Part shown: positions 40,340-49,420 of the stretch, piece after piece
Position numbering within the stretch: the first letter of the stretch is position 1
Layout of the letters: each line of letters begins with the position of its first letter
Assembly (NCBI RefSeq): GCF_900090235.1
Contig: NZ_LT607750.1
Span: 5,137,001-5,201,000, forward strand
Direction of reading: 5' to 3'
Origin: Micromonospora echinaurantiaca
GTDB taxonomy: Bacteria > Actinomycetota > Actinomycetes > Mycobacteriales > Micromonosporaceae
DNA: 64,000 nucleotides
The notes under the pieces: generated by a model
What the model was told of the DNA's origin: nothing
The model's database searches: none
The model's input: the letters and a program-made list of their open reading frames with translations, nothing else
Translations under genes and position numbers: made by a program

Positions 40340-41293
40340 GTGGACCTGCTCCGACACCTACGGCACTTCGTGGTGGTCGCCGAGGAGCTGCACTTCGGGC
40401 GCGCGGCCGAACTGCTGGGCATGGCGCAGCCGCCGCTGAGCCAGTCGATCCAGCGGCTGGAACGGGAGCTGGCGGTCGAACTGTTCGACCGGTCCCGCCG
40501 CCAGGTGCGGCTAACCACCGCCGGCGAGCTGCTGCTCGCCGAGGCCGAGGAACTGCTGGCCGGCGAGCACCGGCTGCGCAACGTGCTGCGCCAGGTACGC
40601 GACGGCGCGCTCGGCGTGCTGCGGGCCGGCGTGCCGCCGGAGACCCCGGCGGTGAGCCTGCGGGCGCTGCTGGACCGGCTGGCCGACCGGGCGCCCGGCC
40701 TGGACGTCGAACTGCACGAGCTGACCAGCGGCGAACAGGAGCGGATGCTCGCCGAGGGACGGCTGGACGTGGGGCTGCTGCACCACCCGGTCGCCGCCGA
40801 CGGGCTGCGCTTCGGCGCGGCGGTGGACGTACCGCTGGGGGTGCTGCTGCCGCGGACCTCGCCGCTAGCCCGGGCCCGGGAGGTCGAGCTGGCCGCGCTG
40901 GTCGGCCTGGACCTGGTGACCGCGCCCCGGGCCACCGCGCCGGGCTGGCACGACCACCTGCTCGACGTCTGCCGCCGGCACGGTTTCACGCCGGCCCGGG
41001 TGCGCCCGGCCCGCAACCCAGAGTTCCTCTTCGGGCTGGTGCTGGCCGGCGGCGGGGTGGCCGTGGAGCCGGCGGCGCTGGGCCGCCGGGAGCCGCGGAT
41101 CGCCTGGCGGCCGGTGGCCGGCGCCCCGCTGGTCAAGCGGACCTCGGCGGCGTGGCCGCGGCGGGCAGCGCACCCGGCCGCGCCGATGGTCGGGCAGCTC
41201 GCCGCTGAGGTGCTGGCCGCCGCCGACCCGCCGGCGCCACCGGCGGTGCCGGCGCCGCGGCCGTGGCGGGTGCTCTTCGACACCGCCGGCTGA
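40340..41293 (+). CDS. LysR-family transcriptional regulator
   Basis: 317 residues from a leaderless GTG. The winged helix-turn-helix (residues 2-60) reads LRHFVVVAEELHFGRAAELLGMAQPPLSQSIQRLERELAVELFDRS. A substrate-binding domain follows from about residue 92 (VLRAGVPPETPAVSLRALLD, EGRLDVGLLHHP). Its likely target is the divergent serine hydrolase gene, with an effector yet unknown. The last 25 residues are Pro/Ala-rich. Confidence 0.92.
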   Translation: MDLLRHLRHFVVVAEELHFGRAAELLGMAQPPLSQSIQRLERELAVELFDRSRRQVRLTTAGELLLAEAEELLAGEHRLRNVLRQVRDGALGVLRAGVPPETPAVSLRALLDRLADRAPGLDVELHELTSGEQERMLAEGRLDVGLLHHPVAADGLRFGAAVDVPLGVLLPRTSPLARAREVELAALVGLDLVTAPRATAPGWHDHLLDVCRRHGFTPARVRPARNPEFLFGLVLAGGGVAVEPAALGRREPRIAWRPVAGAPLVKRTSAAWPRRAAHPAAPMVGQLAAEVLAAADPPAPPAVPAPRPWRVLFDTAG

Positions 41294-41400
41294 GGCGGGG
41301 ATCACCGGTGAGAAACTGGGGTCCGGGGGTACGCGGACAGACGGCAGACGGTACGTGGAGGCGCATCCGCGACCCGGCGACGACCGGCGAAGGAGCCGCA

Positions 41401-42252
41401 ATGGCGAACACCATCCCCGACATCACCCTCAACGACGGCAACACCATCCCCCAGTTCGGCTTCGGGGTGTTCCAGATCGAGCCGAAGGACACCGTGGCGG
41501 CGGTGCGCACGGCCCTCGAGGTCGGCTACCGGCACATCGACACCGCCGAGATGTACGGCAACGAGGCCGAGGTCGGGCAGGCGATCCGGGAGGCCGGGCT
41601 GGACCGCGGCGAGGTCTTCGTCACCAGCAAGCTGAACAACGGCTTCCACCGCCCGGACGACGCCCGCAAGGCGTTCGACTCGACGCTGGCCGCGCTGAAG
41701 ACCGACTACGTCGACCTGTTCCTGATCCACTGGCCGCTGCCCACCCGCTACGACGGTGACTTCGTCTCGACCTGGCGGACGCTGGAGGAGTTCCAGCGCG
41801 ACGGGCGGGCCCGCTCGATCGGGGTGTCGAACTTCCAGGTGCCGCACCTGGAGCGGCTGGCCGCTGAGGCCCGGGTGGTGCCGGCGGTGAACCAGGTCGA
41901 GGTGCACCCGTACTTCGGCAACGAGCAGGTGCGCCAGTACGGCCGGACGCACAACATCATCACCGAAGCGTGGGCGCCGATCGCGCAGGGCAGGGTGCTG
42001 GACGACCCGACGGTGGTCGACGTCGCCCAGGAGGTCGGCCGGACGCCGGCTCAGGTGGTGCTGCGCTGGCACGTGCAGCGCGGCGACGTCGTCTTCCCGA
42101 AGTCGACCACGCCGGCCCGGATCGAGGAGAACTTCCGGATCTTCGACTTCGAGCTGGACGACGTGGCGATGGAGCGGATCACCGCGCTGGACAAGGGCGC
42201 GTCGGGGCGGCAGGGGCCGGATCCGGACACCTTCGACTACATCCCGGCGTAA
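41401..42252 (+). CDS. Aldo/keto reductase (AKR5-like)
   Basis: 283 residues from the ATG at 41401, behind GAAGGAG. The barrel opens with IPQFGFGVFQIEP, and the catalytic tetrad is D47, Y52 (HIDTAEMYGNE), K77 (VTSKLNN) and H110 (FLIHWPLP). The NADPH-binding PKSTTPARIEENF is present. It matches the 2,5-diketo-gluconate reductase-like group. Cytoplasmic NADPH-dependent carbonyl reduction; the physiological substrate is open. It ends at a proper intrinsic terminator. Confidence 0.92.
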   Translation: MANTIPDITLNDGNTIPQFGFGVFQIEPKDTVAAVRTALEVGYRHIDTAEMYGNEAEVGQAIREAGLDRGEVFVTSKLNNGFHRPDDARKAFDSTLAALKTDYVDLFLIHWPLPTRYDGDFVSTWRTLEEFQRDGRARSIGVSNFQVPHLERLAAEARVVPAVNQVEVHPYFGNEQVRQYGRTHNIITEAWAPIAQGRVLDDPTVVDVAQEVGRTPAQVVLRWHVQRGDVVFPKSTTPARIEENFRIFDFELDDVAMERITALDKGASGRQGPDPDTFDYIPA

Positions 42253-42280
42253 CGGGGCGGGCCGCGGCGGCGCTGCTGGC

Positions 42281-42306
42281 AAGGGGGCCCGGTTGGGCCC
42301 CCTTTT
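42281..42306 (+). terminator. Intrinsic terminator with T-tract
   Basis: Perfect 10-bp stem AAGGGGGCCC / GGGCCCCCTT with loop GGTT, followed directly by TT. The one classical rho-independent terminator in the window, 28 bases after the aldo/keto reductase stop. Confidence 0.85.
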
Positions 42307-42333
42307 GCCGTACGAAAGGACCGCGCCCCCGCG

Positions 42334-43029
42334 ATGATGCGCCGCCGTACCCCGCTGCTGCTCCTGTCGATGCTGGCGCTGCTCGCCCCGACCGCCTGCG
42401 GGCCGGCCGGAGCCGACACACCCCGCTGGTCCGCACCGGCCGAGTCGGCCTCGCCGAGCGCGCCGGCGCCACGTCCGGCGCCGACCTCCACGGCCGAGGT
42501 CCGCAGCCGGGTGAAGGCGGCGATGCTGGACCTGGACGCCGGCTTCCACCCGGAGACCGCGGAGTTCACCGAGGAGAACAGCGAGGCGTGGAAGCTGATC
42601 TCGCTGTGCCGGGACAGCCTGCCCTCGGACCGCAAGCGCACCGCGTACCGGGAGCGGGTCTGGGACGGCGAGACGGTCTGGATCCGGCAGTACGTGGTCG
42701 GCTACCTCAAGGTGCCCGGGCGCAAGCTCGCCGACGAACTGCGCTCCGTGCTCAGGACCTGCAAGAAGTACGAGGTACCCGACGACGGGCGCACCTCGGA
42801 GATCGTCCGGCCGACGCCCCCGCCGGTGGCCGAGGGCCCGGACACCATCACCTTCTGCGAGAAGCTGATCGGCCAGGCCACCCGGCACCAGTGCACGCTG
42901 CTGCTGGTCCGGGGCAACTTCGTGCTCCAGGTGGACGCCTCGGCGGACGAGGGCGATCTGGCTGCCGGCAGGGACCTGCTGGCCAAGCTGGCCCCGCTGG
43001 CCACCGCCGCCCTGGAGCGGGCCACCTGA
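42334..43029 (+). CDS. Putative lipoprotein
   Basis: 231 residues. The signal peptide ends with lipobox LAPTAC (C22), so the protein is anchored outside the membrane. A Ser/Ala/Pro linker is followed by a helical and beta domain with cysteines in pairs (SLCRDS, RTCKKY, TFCEKL, HQCTLL), likely two disulfides. No family is recognised. It sits alone between the terminator and a convergent regulator. Confidence 0.7.
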   Translation: MMRRRTPLLLLSMLALLAPTACGPAGADTPRWSAPAESASPSAPAPRPAPTSTAEVRSRVKAAMLDLDAGFHPETAEFTEENSEAWKLISLCRDSLPSDRKRTAYRERVWDGETVWIRQYVVGYLKVPGRKLADELRSVLRTCKKYEVPDDGRTSEIVRPTPPPVAEGPDTITFCEKLIGQATRHQCTLLLVRGNFVLQVDASADEGDLAAGRDLLAKLAPLATAALERAT

Positions 43030-43087
43030 GCCGGCGTGCGCTACCGCCGGCCCGCCGCGCCGAGGGTCCGGTGGACGGCCGAGCGGG

Positions 43088-43927
43088 TCAGCTGGCCACC
43101 CGCTCGGCGAGCCGGCGGAAGGTGGCCGCGGTGGGCGAGCCCGGTTCGGGGACGTAGACGATCAACCGCTGGTCGGTCTCCGGCACGTGCAGCACCCGGC
43201 ACTCGAACTCCAGCAGCCCGAGGTCGGGGTGCGGCACCCGCTTGACGATCAGGCGGCGTTCCGCCACGTCGTGCTCGGCCCAGAGCCGCGCGAACCGGGG
43301 CGAGGTACCGAGCAGCTCGGTGACCAGCTCGGCGAGGCCCCGGTCGCGGGGGTAGCGGCCGTAGGCGGCGCGCAGGTCGGCGATCGTGGTGCGGGCGAAG
43401 TGCACCACCTCGGGGTCGGCCCAGTGCGCGTCGTCGGACATCCGGAACATCCAGCGGACCATGTTGCGGTCGGCGGCCGGCACCGCCGCGAGATCCCCGA
43501 CGAAGTACGTGGCCAGCCGGTTCCAGGCCAGGATCTGGTAGCTGGCGTCGACCAGGTACGCCGGGGTCTCGGTCATCGCGTCCATCAGGTGCCGCAGGCC
43601 GGCGGGAACCTCCCGGCTGGGCCCGGCGGCCGGGGGCGGGGACTCCCCGGCCACCCGGAACAGGTACTCCCGCTCGTCCCGGGTGAGCAGCAGCGCCCGG
43701 GCCAGCGAGGACAGCACCTGGCGGGACGGGTGCGGGCCGCGGCCCTGCTCCAGCCGGATGTAGTAGTCGACCGACATGCCGGCCAGTTGGGCCACCTCCT
43801 GCCGGCGCAGCCCGGGCGTGCGGCGGCGCACCCCGTCGGGGAGGCCCACCTCGGCGGGGCGCAGCCGCTCCCGGCGGCTGCGCAGGAACGCCGCCAGCTC
43901 CGCCCGGCGCAGGCAGTTTCTGGTCAT
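43088..43927 (-). CDS. XRE-type regulator with MmyB-like ligand domain
   Basis: 279 residues. The N-terminal helix-turn-helix (TPGLRRQEVAQLAGMSVDYYIRLEQGRG) is followed by the MmyB-like PAS-type domain (residues about 105-270: TPAYLVDASYQILAWNRLA, FRMSDDAHWADPEVV, LLEFECRVLHVPETDQRLIVY), which binds fatty acids or small ligands in relatives. This family typically represses a divergent oxidoreductase; here the divergent gene is an SDR starting 104 bases away. Confidence 0.92.
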   Translation of the reverse strand: MTRNCLRRAELAAFLRSRRERLRPAEVGLPDGVRRRTPGLRRQEVAQLAGMSVDYYIRLEQGRGPHPSRQVLSSLARALLLTRDEREYLFRVAGESPPPAAGPSREVPAGLRHLMDAMTETPAYLVDASYQILAWNRLATYFVGDLAAVPAADRNMVRWMFRMSDDAHWADPEVVHFARTTIADLRAAYGRYPRDRGLAELVTELLGTSPRFARLWAEHDVAERRLIVKRVPHPDLGLLEFECRVLHVPETDQRLIVYVPEPGSPTAATFRRLAERVAS

Positions 43928-44030
43928 GCCGTCAAGCTTGCCTCAGCCGGCGGCGCCGAGGGTGGTACCGCCGGTCCCAGCCTCGGCCGGTCTCTCCCGC
44001 CGGCCCGTCCGGGCGGGCACCGTCGACGGC

Positions 44031-44783
44031 ATGACGAACATGATCGCCCTGGTCACCGGGGCCAACAAAGGAATCGGCTTCGAGACGGCCCGGCAGCTCG
44101 CCGCGCGCGGGATGACCGTGCTGGTGGGCGCGCGGGACGCCGAGCGGGGCCGGGCCGCCGAGCGGCGGCTGCGCGATGGCGGCGCGCAGGCCCGCTTCCT
44201 GTCGCTGGACGTGACCGACGAGGAGTCCGTGGCGACCGCCGCGAAGCTGGTGGACGAGGAGTACGGCAAGCTCGACGTGCTGGTCAACAACGCCGGCATC
44301 GTGCTCAGCGACGGCGAGCGGGCGCTGCCCAGCGAGACCACCCTGGCCACGCTGCGCCGGGTGTTCGAGACGAACGTCTTCGGCGTGGTGGCGGTCACCA
44401 ACGCGCTGCTGCCGCTGCTGCTGCGGGCCCCGGCGGCGCGGATCGTGAACGTCTCCAGCGAGGTGGGTTCGATCGGCACCATCACCGACCCGGAGAGCTT
44501 CATCTGGCGGTTGACCTCGGTGCCGTACCCGACGTCGAAGGCGGCGCTGAACATGGTCACCGCGATGTACGCCAAGGAGCTGCGGGACACCCCGGTCAAG
44601 GTGAACGCGGCCAACCCCGGCTACTGCGCCACCGACTTCAACGGGCACACCGGTTTCCGCAGCCCGGAGCAGGGCGCCGAGGTGAGCGTCCACCTGGCGA
44701 CGCTGCCGGCGGACGGCCCGTCCGGCCAGCTCTGGGGCCACCTCGCGGACAGCGGCGGCGGGTACGGCGTACTGCCCTGGTGA
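44031..44783 (+). CDS. SDR-family NAD(P)-dependent oxidoreductase
   Basis: 250 residues. Cofactor motif TGANKGIGFETARQL, NNAG (VLVNNAGIV), catalytic Ser in VNVSSEVGS and Y-x-x-x-K in YPTSKAAL are all present. A Gly/Tyr-rich C-terminus (SGGGYGVLPW) is seen. The sequence resembles carbonyl-reductase-like SDRs commonly controlled by a divergent MmyB-type regulator. The substrate is unknown. Confidence 0.92.
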   Translation: MTNMIALVTGANKGIGFETARQLAARGMTVLVGARDAERGRAAERRLRDGGAQARFLSLDVTDEESVATAAKLVDEEYGKLDVLVNNAGIVLSDGERALPSETTLATLRRVFETNVFGVVAVTNALLPLLLRAPAARIVNVSSEVGSIGTITDPESFIWRLTSVPYPTSKAALNMVTAMYAKELRDTPVKVNAANPGYCATDFNGHTGFRSPEQGAEVSVHLATLPADGPSGQLWGHLADSGGGYGVLPW

Positions 44784-44787
44784 GGGG

Positions 44788-44818
44788 TTGACTTCGAGTG
44801 CGCTCCAGCAGCCAGGCT
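44788..44818 (+). promoter_or_regulatory. MerR-type promoter with 19-bp spacer
   Basis: TTGACT (-35), a 19-bp spacer with the dyad GAGTGCGCTC, and CAGGCT (-10), 54 bases before the aldo/keto reductase GTG. Overlong spacers with a central dyad are the mark of MerR-family activation. Confidence 0.6.
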
Positions 44819-44872
44819 CGTCCCCGACCGCCCGGAGGAGGACGCAGCCGGGCCGCGTGAGAGGGGACGCCC

Positions 44873-45859
44873 GTGAGGTACCGCACCATCGGCACCGACC
44901 CGAAGACCCGCCGCGAGGTGAGCGTGCTGAGCCTCGGCGCCATGCTGTTCGGCACCGCCACCGACGAGGCGACCTCGTTCGCCATCCTGGACCGGTACGT
45001 CGAGGCCGGCGGCACCTTCATCGACACCTCGGACAACTACGCCTTCTGGCTCACCGGCGGGCAGGGCGGGGAGAGCGAGGAGCTGCTCGGCCGGTGGCGG
45101 CGCAGCCGCGGGATCGGCGACGAGATCGTCGTCGCCACCAAGCTCGGTGCGCGGCCGCTGGCCCCCGGCACCGGCTACGTCGACAACCCGGAGGGGCTGT
45201 CGGCGACGGTGATCCGGGAGGCCGCGGAGCGCAGCCGGGAGCGGCTCGGCATGGCGAAGCTCGATCTGCTGTACGCGCACATCGAGGATCACCGGGTACC
45301 GCTGCGGGAAACCGTGGCGGGCTTCGCCGAGCTGGTCGCCGAGGGCACGGTCGGCCTGCTCGGGGTGAGCAACCACCGGGCGTGGCGGGTGGAGCGGGCG
45401 CGCAGCCTGGCGGCCGCCGCCGGGCTGCCCGGCTACGAGGTGCTCCAGTACCACCACACCTACCTGCAGCGGCGTGCCGACCTGCCGAGCGAGCTGGACC
45501 GGGACGGCGACGTCGGCTCGGCCGGCCCGGACCTGATCTCCTACCTGCGGGCCGAGCCGGAGTTGGCGCTGGTGGCGTACTCGCCGCTGGTGCGGGGCGC
45601 CTACACCCGCCCGGACAAGCCGCTGGGCGCTGGGTACGACCTGCCGAGCGCCCCCGGCCGGCTGGCGGCGCTGGAGGCGGTGGCGAAGGAGACCGGGGCG
45701 ACGGTGAACCAGGTGGTGCTGGCCTGGCTGATCGACGCCGAGGTGCCGGCGATCCCGCTGGTCGGGGCGTCCTCGGTGGCCCAGCTGGAGGAGTCGCTGG
45801 CCGCGGTGGACCTGGAGCTGACCGCCGAGCAGCGGGCCCGGCTGGACGCGGCGCGGTAG
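44873..45859 (+). CDS. Aldo/keto reductase
   Basis: 328 residues, GTG behind GAGAGGGG. The barrel opens with EVSVLSLGAMLFGT; the tetrad includes D51 and Y56 (FIDTSDNYAF), the Lys in VVATKLGAR and the His in LLYAHIEDH. IPLVGASSVAQLEES holds the NADPH phosphate site. It belongs to the AKR11/YajO-like group. The upstream promoter has the layout of a MerR target, which suggests induction by electrophiles or drugs, though no MerR gene is adjacent. Confidence 0.92.
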   Translation: MRYRTIGTDPKTRREVSVLSLGAMLFGTATDEATSFAILDRYVEAGGTFIDTSDNYAFWLTGGQGGESEELLGRWRRSRGIGDEIVVATKLGARPLAPGTGYVDNPEGLSATVIREAAERSRERLGMAKLDLLYAHIEDHRVPLRETVAGFAELVAEGTVGLLGVSNHRAWRVERARSLAAAAGLPGYEVLQYHHTYLQRRADLPSELDRDGDVGSAGPDLISYLRAEPELALVAYSPLVRGAYTRPDKPLGAGYDLPSAPGRLAALEAVAKETGATVNQVVLAWLIDAEVPAIPLVGASSVAQLEESLAAVDLELTAEQRARLDAAR

Positions 45860-45897
45860 CGGCACCCGATCGTCTGCACTCATCGGTGACGTTGCAT

Positions 45898-45920
45898 CAT
45901 AGTGAGGCACACTCACTATG
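45898..45920. promoter_or_regulatory. MarR-type operator
   Basis: Perfect dyad CATAGTGAG-gcaca-CTCACTATG, 14 bases before the MarR gene. High AT content and the overlap with the promoter region point to autoregulation. Confidence 0.75.
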
Positions 45921-45933
45921 AAGGCAGGTAACG

Positions 45934-46401
45934 ATGCCGGGCGCGGATCGGTTGACCACCGCGCTGGACCGGGTGCTCGAACTGGTCGTGGTGCTCAGCG
46001 ACGACATGAGCCGGGGCCTGGCCCGGGAGGGGTTGACCACCTCCCGGGCCACCCTGCTCTGGGAGCTGCGCCGCAATGGCCCGGCCACCCAGCGCGACCT
46101 GGCCGACGCGCTCGGGGTCGCCCCGCGTACCGTCACCGGGCTGGTCGACGGCCTGGTCGACACCGGCTTCGTCACCCGCGAACCGCACCCCACCGACCGG
46201 CGCGCGTTCCTGGTCACCTTCACCGAGCACGGCGCCCGCACCATCGCGGCGATGGAGCGGGACCAGCGGGGCTTCGCCGAGCTGCTCTTCGGCGGGCTGC
46301 CCGCCGAGCGCCTGGACTGCTTCGTCGCCGGGCTGGACGACGTGCTGGGGCGGCTGCGCGAGCAGGGCCTCTCCCCCGAGATCCGCGAGGAGGACCAGTG
46401 A
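45934..46401 (+). CDS. MarR-family transcriptional regulator
   Basis: 155 residues. The ATG at 45934 is used because an earlier in-palindrome ATG is in another frame; AAGGCAGG lies upstream. The winged helix is visible: SRATLLWELRRNGPATQRDLADALGVAPRTVTGLVDGLVDTGFVTREPHPTDRRAFLV, including the DRR wing tip. It is coupled by GTGA to the membrane protein downstream. The palindrome at 45898 is its probable binding site. Confidence 0.92.
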   Translation: MPGADRLTTALDRVLELVVVLSDDMSRGLAREGLTTSRATLLWELRRNGPATQRDLADALGVAPRTVTGLVDGLVDTGFVTREPHPTDRRAFLVTFTEHGARTIAAMERDQRGFAELLFGGLPAERLDCFVAGLDDVLGRLREQGLSPEIREEDQ

Positions 46402-47048
46402 TCGCCACGGCGTGGAAGCTGCTGCGCTTCGCCGTCCGCTACGAGATCGGCCTGTGGCGCAGCCTCTACCGGTGGATCTTCCGCCGGCCGGAGCCGCTGC
46501 GTCCCGGGGACCGGACGTTCGGCTACACCGGCGCGGTGATGACCCTGATGTGGATCTTCATCATCGTCTCCGCGGTGGAGATCCCGATCTTCGAGATGAT
46601 CCTGCCCTGGGAACTGGTCAGCAACATCGTGCTCGGCCTCGGCGTCTACGGCCTGTTCTGGATGTTCGGCCTGCTGGCCAGCCTGAAGGTGCACCCGCAC
46701 GTGGTCGGCGAGGCGGGCGTCCGGATCCGCAACGGGATCACCCTCGACCTGACCGTGCCCTGGTCGGCCATCGACCGGGTACGGGTCAACCGGCGCTCGC
46801 TGCCGCCGGAGGGCAGCGTCCAGGTGGAACGCAGCGACGACGACGTGACGGTGAGCCTCGGCATGGCCAACCAGACCAGCGTCGACCTGCTGCTGCGCGA
46901 GCCGATCGCGGTGCCGACCCGCAAGGCGCGCGGCGAGGCGGTCACCGAACTGCGCTTCCACGCCGACGACCCGGAGGCGCTGGTCGAGGCGGCCACCGCC
47001 CACCTGGTGGCGCACCGCCCCGACCCGTCGGGCCGGGCGGCCGCCTGA
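46398..47048 (+). CDS. Membrane protein with cytoplasmic PH-like domain
   Basis: 216 residues; GTG overlaps the MarR stop by 4 bases. Basic amphipathic N-terminus (WKLLRFAVRYEIGLWRSLY RW), two TM helices (VMTLMWIFIIVSAVEIPIF and IVLGLGVYGLFWMFGLLASL), then a beta-rich C-terminal domain (VRIRNGITLDLTVPWSAIDR) resembling bacterial PH domains. The function is unknown; it is controlled with, and perhaps by, the MarR regulator. A hairpin follows the stop. Confidence 0.75.
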   Translation: MIATAWKLLRFAVRYEIGLWRSLYRWIFRRPEPLRPGDRTFGYTGAVMTLMWIFIIVSAVEIPIFEMILPWELVSNIVLGLGVYGLFWMFGLLASLKVHPHVVGEAGVRIRNGITLDLTVPWSAIDRVRVNRRSLPPEGSVQVERSDDDVTVSLGMANQTSVDLLLREPIAVPTRKARGEAVTELRFHADDPEALVEAATAHLVAHRPDPSGRAAA

Positions 47049-47063
47049 GGCGGTGCCTTCCGA

Positions 47064-47091
47064 CGCGGGCCGGTCCTGGAATCGGCCCGCG
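47064..47091 (+). terminator. Hairpin terminator of the MarR operon
   Basis: 9-bp stem CGCGGGCCG / CGGCCCGCG with a 10-base loop, 15 bases after the stop. Confidence 0.6.
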
Positions 47092-47161
47092 CGCTCTCCC
47101 GAGCCGGGGTCCTGAACCCGTCCCGCGCGCCCCGCTCCCGAACCGACGGGCGCCGGCGAGG

Positions 47162-47662
47162 TCAGGCCGCCAGGTCGAGCCGCCAGTCGTTGGAGCGCAT
47201 CAGGTGCCCGGGCGGGTACTCGAACTCGGTCTCGCCGAGCAGGGTGAAGCCGGCCTTGCGGCAGACCGCGTTCGACGGGGCGTTGTCGACCGACGGGTAG
47301 GCGTGCGCCCAGCGGAGGGTGCGCCGGTCGCGGACCACCGCCACCGCCGCGCGCACCGCCGCGGTCGCCAGCCCGCGCCCCTGGTGCCCAGGCAGGATCG
47401 CCCAGCCCAGCTCGTAGACCTGCTGGCCCCGCCACTCGCGCTCCCAGTAGCCGACGCTGCCCACCGCGGCGCCGTCGGGCAGCAGCACCGCGTACATGCA
47501 GCCCTTGCCGGTGTCGCCGAAGCGCACGTAGCGCTCGTGCCGGGCGAGGACCTGCTCGTCGGTCTCCGGGCCGCCGGTGTGCGCCCGGACCTCCGGCGTG
47601 TTGAGCCGCCGCAGCAGGTCGAGGTCGCCCTCGCGCCACGGCTCGATCCGTACCTCGGTCAT
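47162..47662 (-). CDS. GNAT-family N-acetyltransferase
   Basis: 166 residues. RimJ/RimL-like layout: RIEPWREGDLDLLRRLNTPE, then the acetyl-CoA loop LPGHQGRGLATAAVRAAV (Q/RxxGxG/A) and VDNAPSNAVCRKAGFTLLGE. It acetylates an amine or protein N-terminus in the cytoplasm; the substrate is unknown. It is divergent from the FMN reductase gene. Confidence 0.9.
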   Translation of the reverse strand: MTEVRIEPWREGDLDLLRRLNTPEVRAHTGGPETDEQVLARHERYVRFGDTGKGCMYAVLLPDGAAVGSVGYWEREWRGQQVYELGWAILPGHQGRGLATAAVRAAVAVVRDRRTLRWAHAYPSVDNAPSNAVCRKAGFTLLGETEFEYPPGHLMRSNDWRLDLAA

Positions 47663-47824
47663 CGTGTCCCCCCGTTCCTCCGGGGAGCATTCAAACAGCC
47701 ACCACCGACACCCCGGCGCACGAACGGTCCGGCGCCTCGCGGGGGCGCTAGTTCTGATCTAGCGGATCGCCGGCCGCCCTCTCGCGCCTGACGGGTGGGA
47801 CCGGAGCGGCCGGGAGGAGGAACC

Positions 47825-48379
47825 ATGGACCGACTGCGACTCGTCGTGATCATCGGCAGCACCCGCGAGGGGCGGGCGGGCGACCGGATCGCCCGCTGGT
47901 TCGTCGACCAGGCGGGGCGGCACGACGGGCTGGCGGTCACCGTGGTCGACCTCGCCGACTACGACTTCCCCGCCGGCTACCCGGCGGAGCCGACCCCGGC
48001 GATGCGGTCGTTCGCCGGGCAGGTCGGCCGGGCGGAGGCGTTCGTCGTGGTCACCCCGGAGTACAACCACAGCTTCCCGGCGTCGTTGAAACAGGCGATC
48101 GACTACGCGTACGACGAGTGGCAGGCGAAGCCGGTCGGTTTCGTGTCGTACGGCTGTGGTTCCGTCGGCCTGCACGCGGTCGACCAACTCCGGACGGTCT
48201 TCACCGCCCTGCACACGGTCACGGTGCGCGACGTCGTCGCCGTCGACCTGCTCTGCGGCGAGCCGTCCCCGCTGGCCGCCGACGAGTTGCGCCGGTCCGC
48301 CCGCGTCCTGCTCGACCAGCTCTGCTGGTGGGGCCTGGCGCTGCGCGACGCCCGCGCCGCGCGCCCGTACGTCTCCTGA
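47825..48379 (+). CDS. NADPH-dependent FMN reductase
   Basis: 184 residues; GGGAGGAGG before the ATG. Flavodoxin-like fold with VVIIGSTREGRAGDRIARWF (FMN phosphate loop) and VVTPEYNHSFPASLKQAIDY. It reduces FMN or quinone-like substrates with NADPH. It is followed 27 bases later by the DrrAB-type exporter genes, so a shared transcript is likely. Confidence 0.9.
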   Translation: MDRLRLVVIIGSTREGRAGDRIARWFVDQAGRHDGLAVTVVDLADYDFPAGYPAEPTPAMRSFAGQVGRAEAFVVVTPEYNHSFPASLKQAIDYAYDEWQAKPVGFVSYGCGSVGLHAVDQLRTVFTALHTVTVRDVVAVDLLCGEPSPLAADELRRSARVLLDQLCWWGLALRDARAARPYVS

Positions 48380-48406
48380 AGAGTTCGCGAAGGAAAGGTA
48401 GGGATC

Positions 48407-49420
48407 ATGAGTAGACGCAGCACCGGCCCGGCCATCGAGGCCGAGGGGCTGGCCAAGTCGTTCGGGGACACCCGGGCGCTGGACGGCCTGGACCTCACGG
48501 TGCCCGCCGGCACTGTCTACGGGGTGCTCGGCCCGAACGGCGCCGGCAAGACCACCGCGGTACGGGTGCTGGCGACGCTGCTGCGCCCCGACGGCGGGCG
48601 GGCGCGGGTGTTCGGTCACGACGTGCTCACCGAGGCCGACGCGGTCCGGGCCCGGGTCAGCCTGACCGGCCAGTACGCCTCGGTGGACGAGGACCTGACC
48701 GGGCTGGAGAACCTGATCCTGCTCGGCCGGCTGCTCGGTCACCAGAAGCCGGCCGCCAAAGAGCGGGCGGAGAGCCTGCTCGCCGCGTTCGGGCTGACCG
48801 AGGCGGCCGACCGGCAGGTGAAGAAGTACTCCGGCGGCATGCGGCGACGCATCGACATCGCGGCCAGCATCCTCAACACCCCGGACCTGCTCTTCCTGGA
48901 CGAGCCGACGACCGGGCTGGACCCGCGCAGCCGCAACCAGGTATGGGAGATCGTCCGGGCGGTGGTGGCGCACGGCACCACGGTGCTGCTGACCACCCAG
49001 TACCTGGACGAGGCCGACCAGTTGGCCGGCCGGATCGCGGTGGTCGACCACGGCCGGGTGATCGCCGAGGGCACCCCGGGCGAGCTGAAGGCCTCGGTCG
49101 GCTCCGGCACCGTCCACCTGCGGCTGCGCGACGCGCACCAGCGGCCGGAGGCCGAGCGGCTGCTGCGGGCGGCACTCGACGTGCCGGTGCAGCTCGAACC
49201 CGACCCGGTGGCGCTGACCGCGCGGGTCGGCGGCGACGGCAGCGACCTCGACGCCAGCGAGCAGGCCGCGCGGGTGCTCGGCGACCTGGCCCGCGCCGGC
49301 ATCGTGGTGGACAACTTCTCCCTCGGCCAGCCGAGCCTGGACGAGGTCTTCCTGGCCCTGACCGACCACCCCGCCGTGCCGGCCGACGAGCGGGACGAGC
49401 AGCTGGAGGCAGCCCGATGA
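48407..49420 (+). CDS. DrrA-type ABC exporter ATP-binding protein
   Basis: 337 residues. Walker [13 protein letters not shown], signature [19 protein letters not shown], Walker [18 protein letters not shown]-loop [15 protein letters not shown]. The C-terminal domain of about 100 residues with [19 protein letters not shown] is diagnostic of the daunorubicin-resistance DrrA subfamily. It partners the permease downstream (ATGA overlap). It probably exports a hydrophobic drug or lipid. Confidence 0.93.
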   Translation: MSRRSTGPAIEAEGLAKSFGDTRALDGLDLTVPAGTVYGVLGPNGAGKTTAVRVLATLLRPDGGRARVFGHDVLTEADAVRARVSLTGQYASVDEDLTGLENLILLGRLLGHQKPAAKERAESLLAAFGLTEAADRQVKKYSGGMRRRIDIAASILNTPDLLFLDEPTTGLDPRSRNQVWEIVRAVVAHGTTVLLTTQYLDEADQLAGRIAVVDHGRVIAEGTPGELKASVGSGTVHLRLRDAHQRPEAERLLRAALDVPVQLEPDPVALTARVGGDGSDLDASEQAARVLGDLARAGIVVDNFSLGQPSLDEVFLALTDHPAVPADERDEQLEAAR

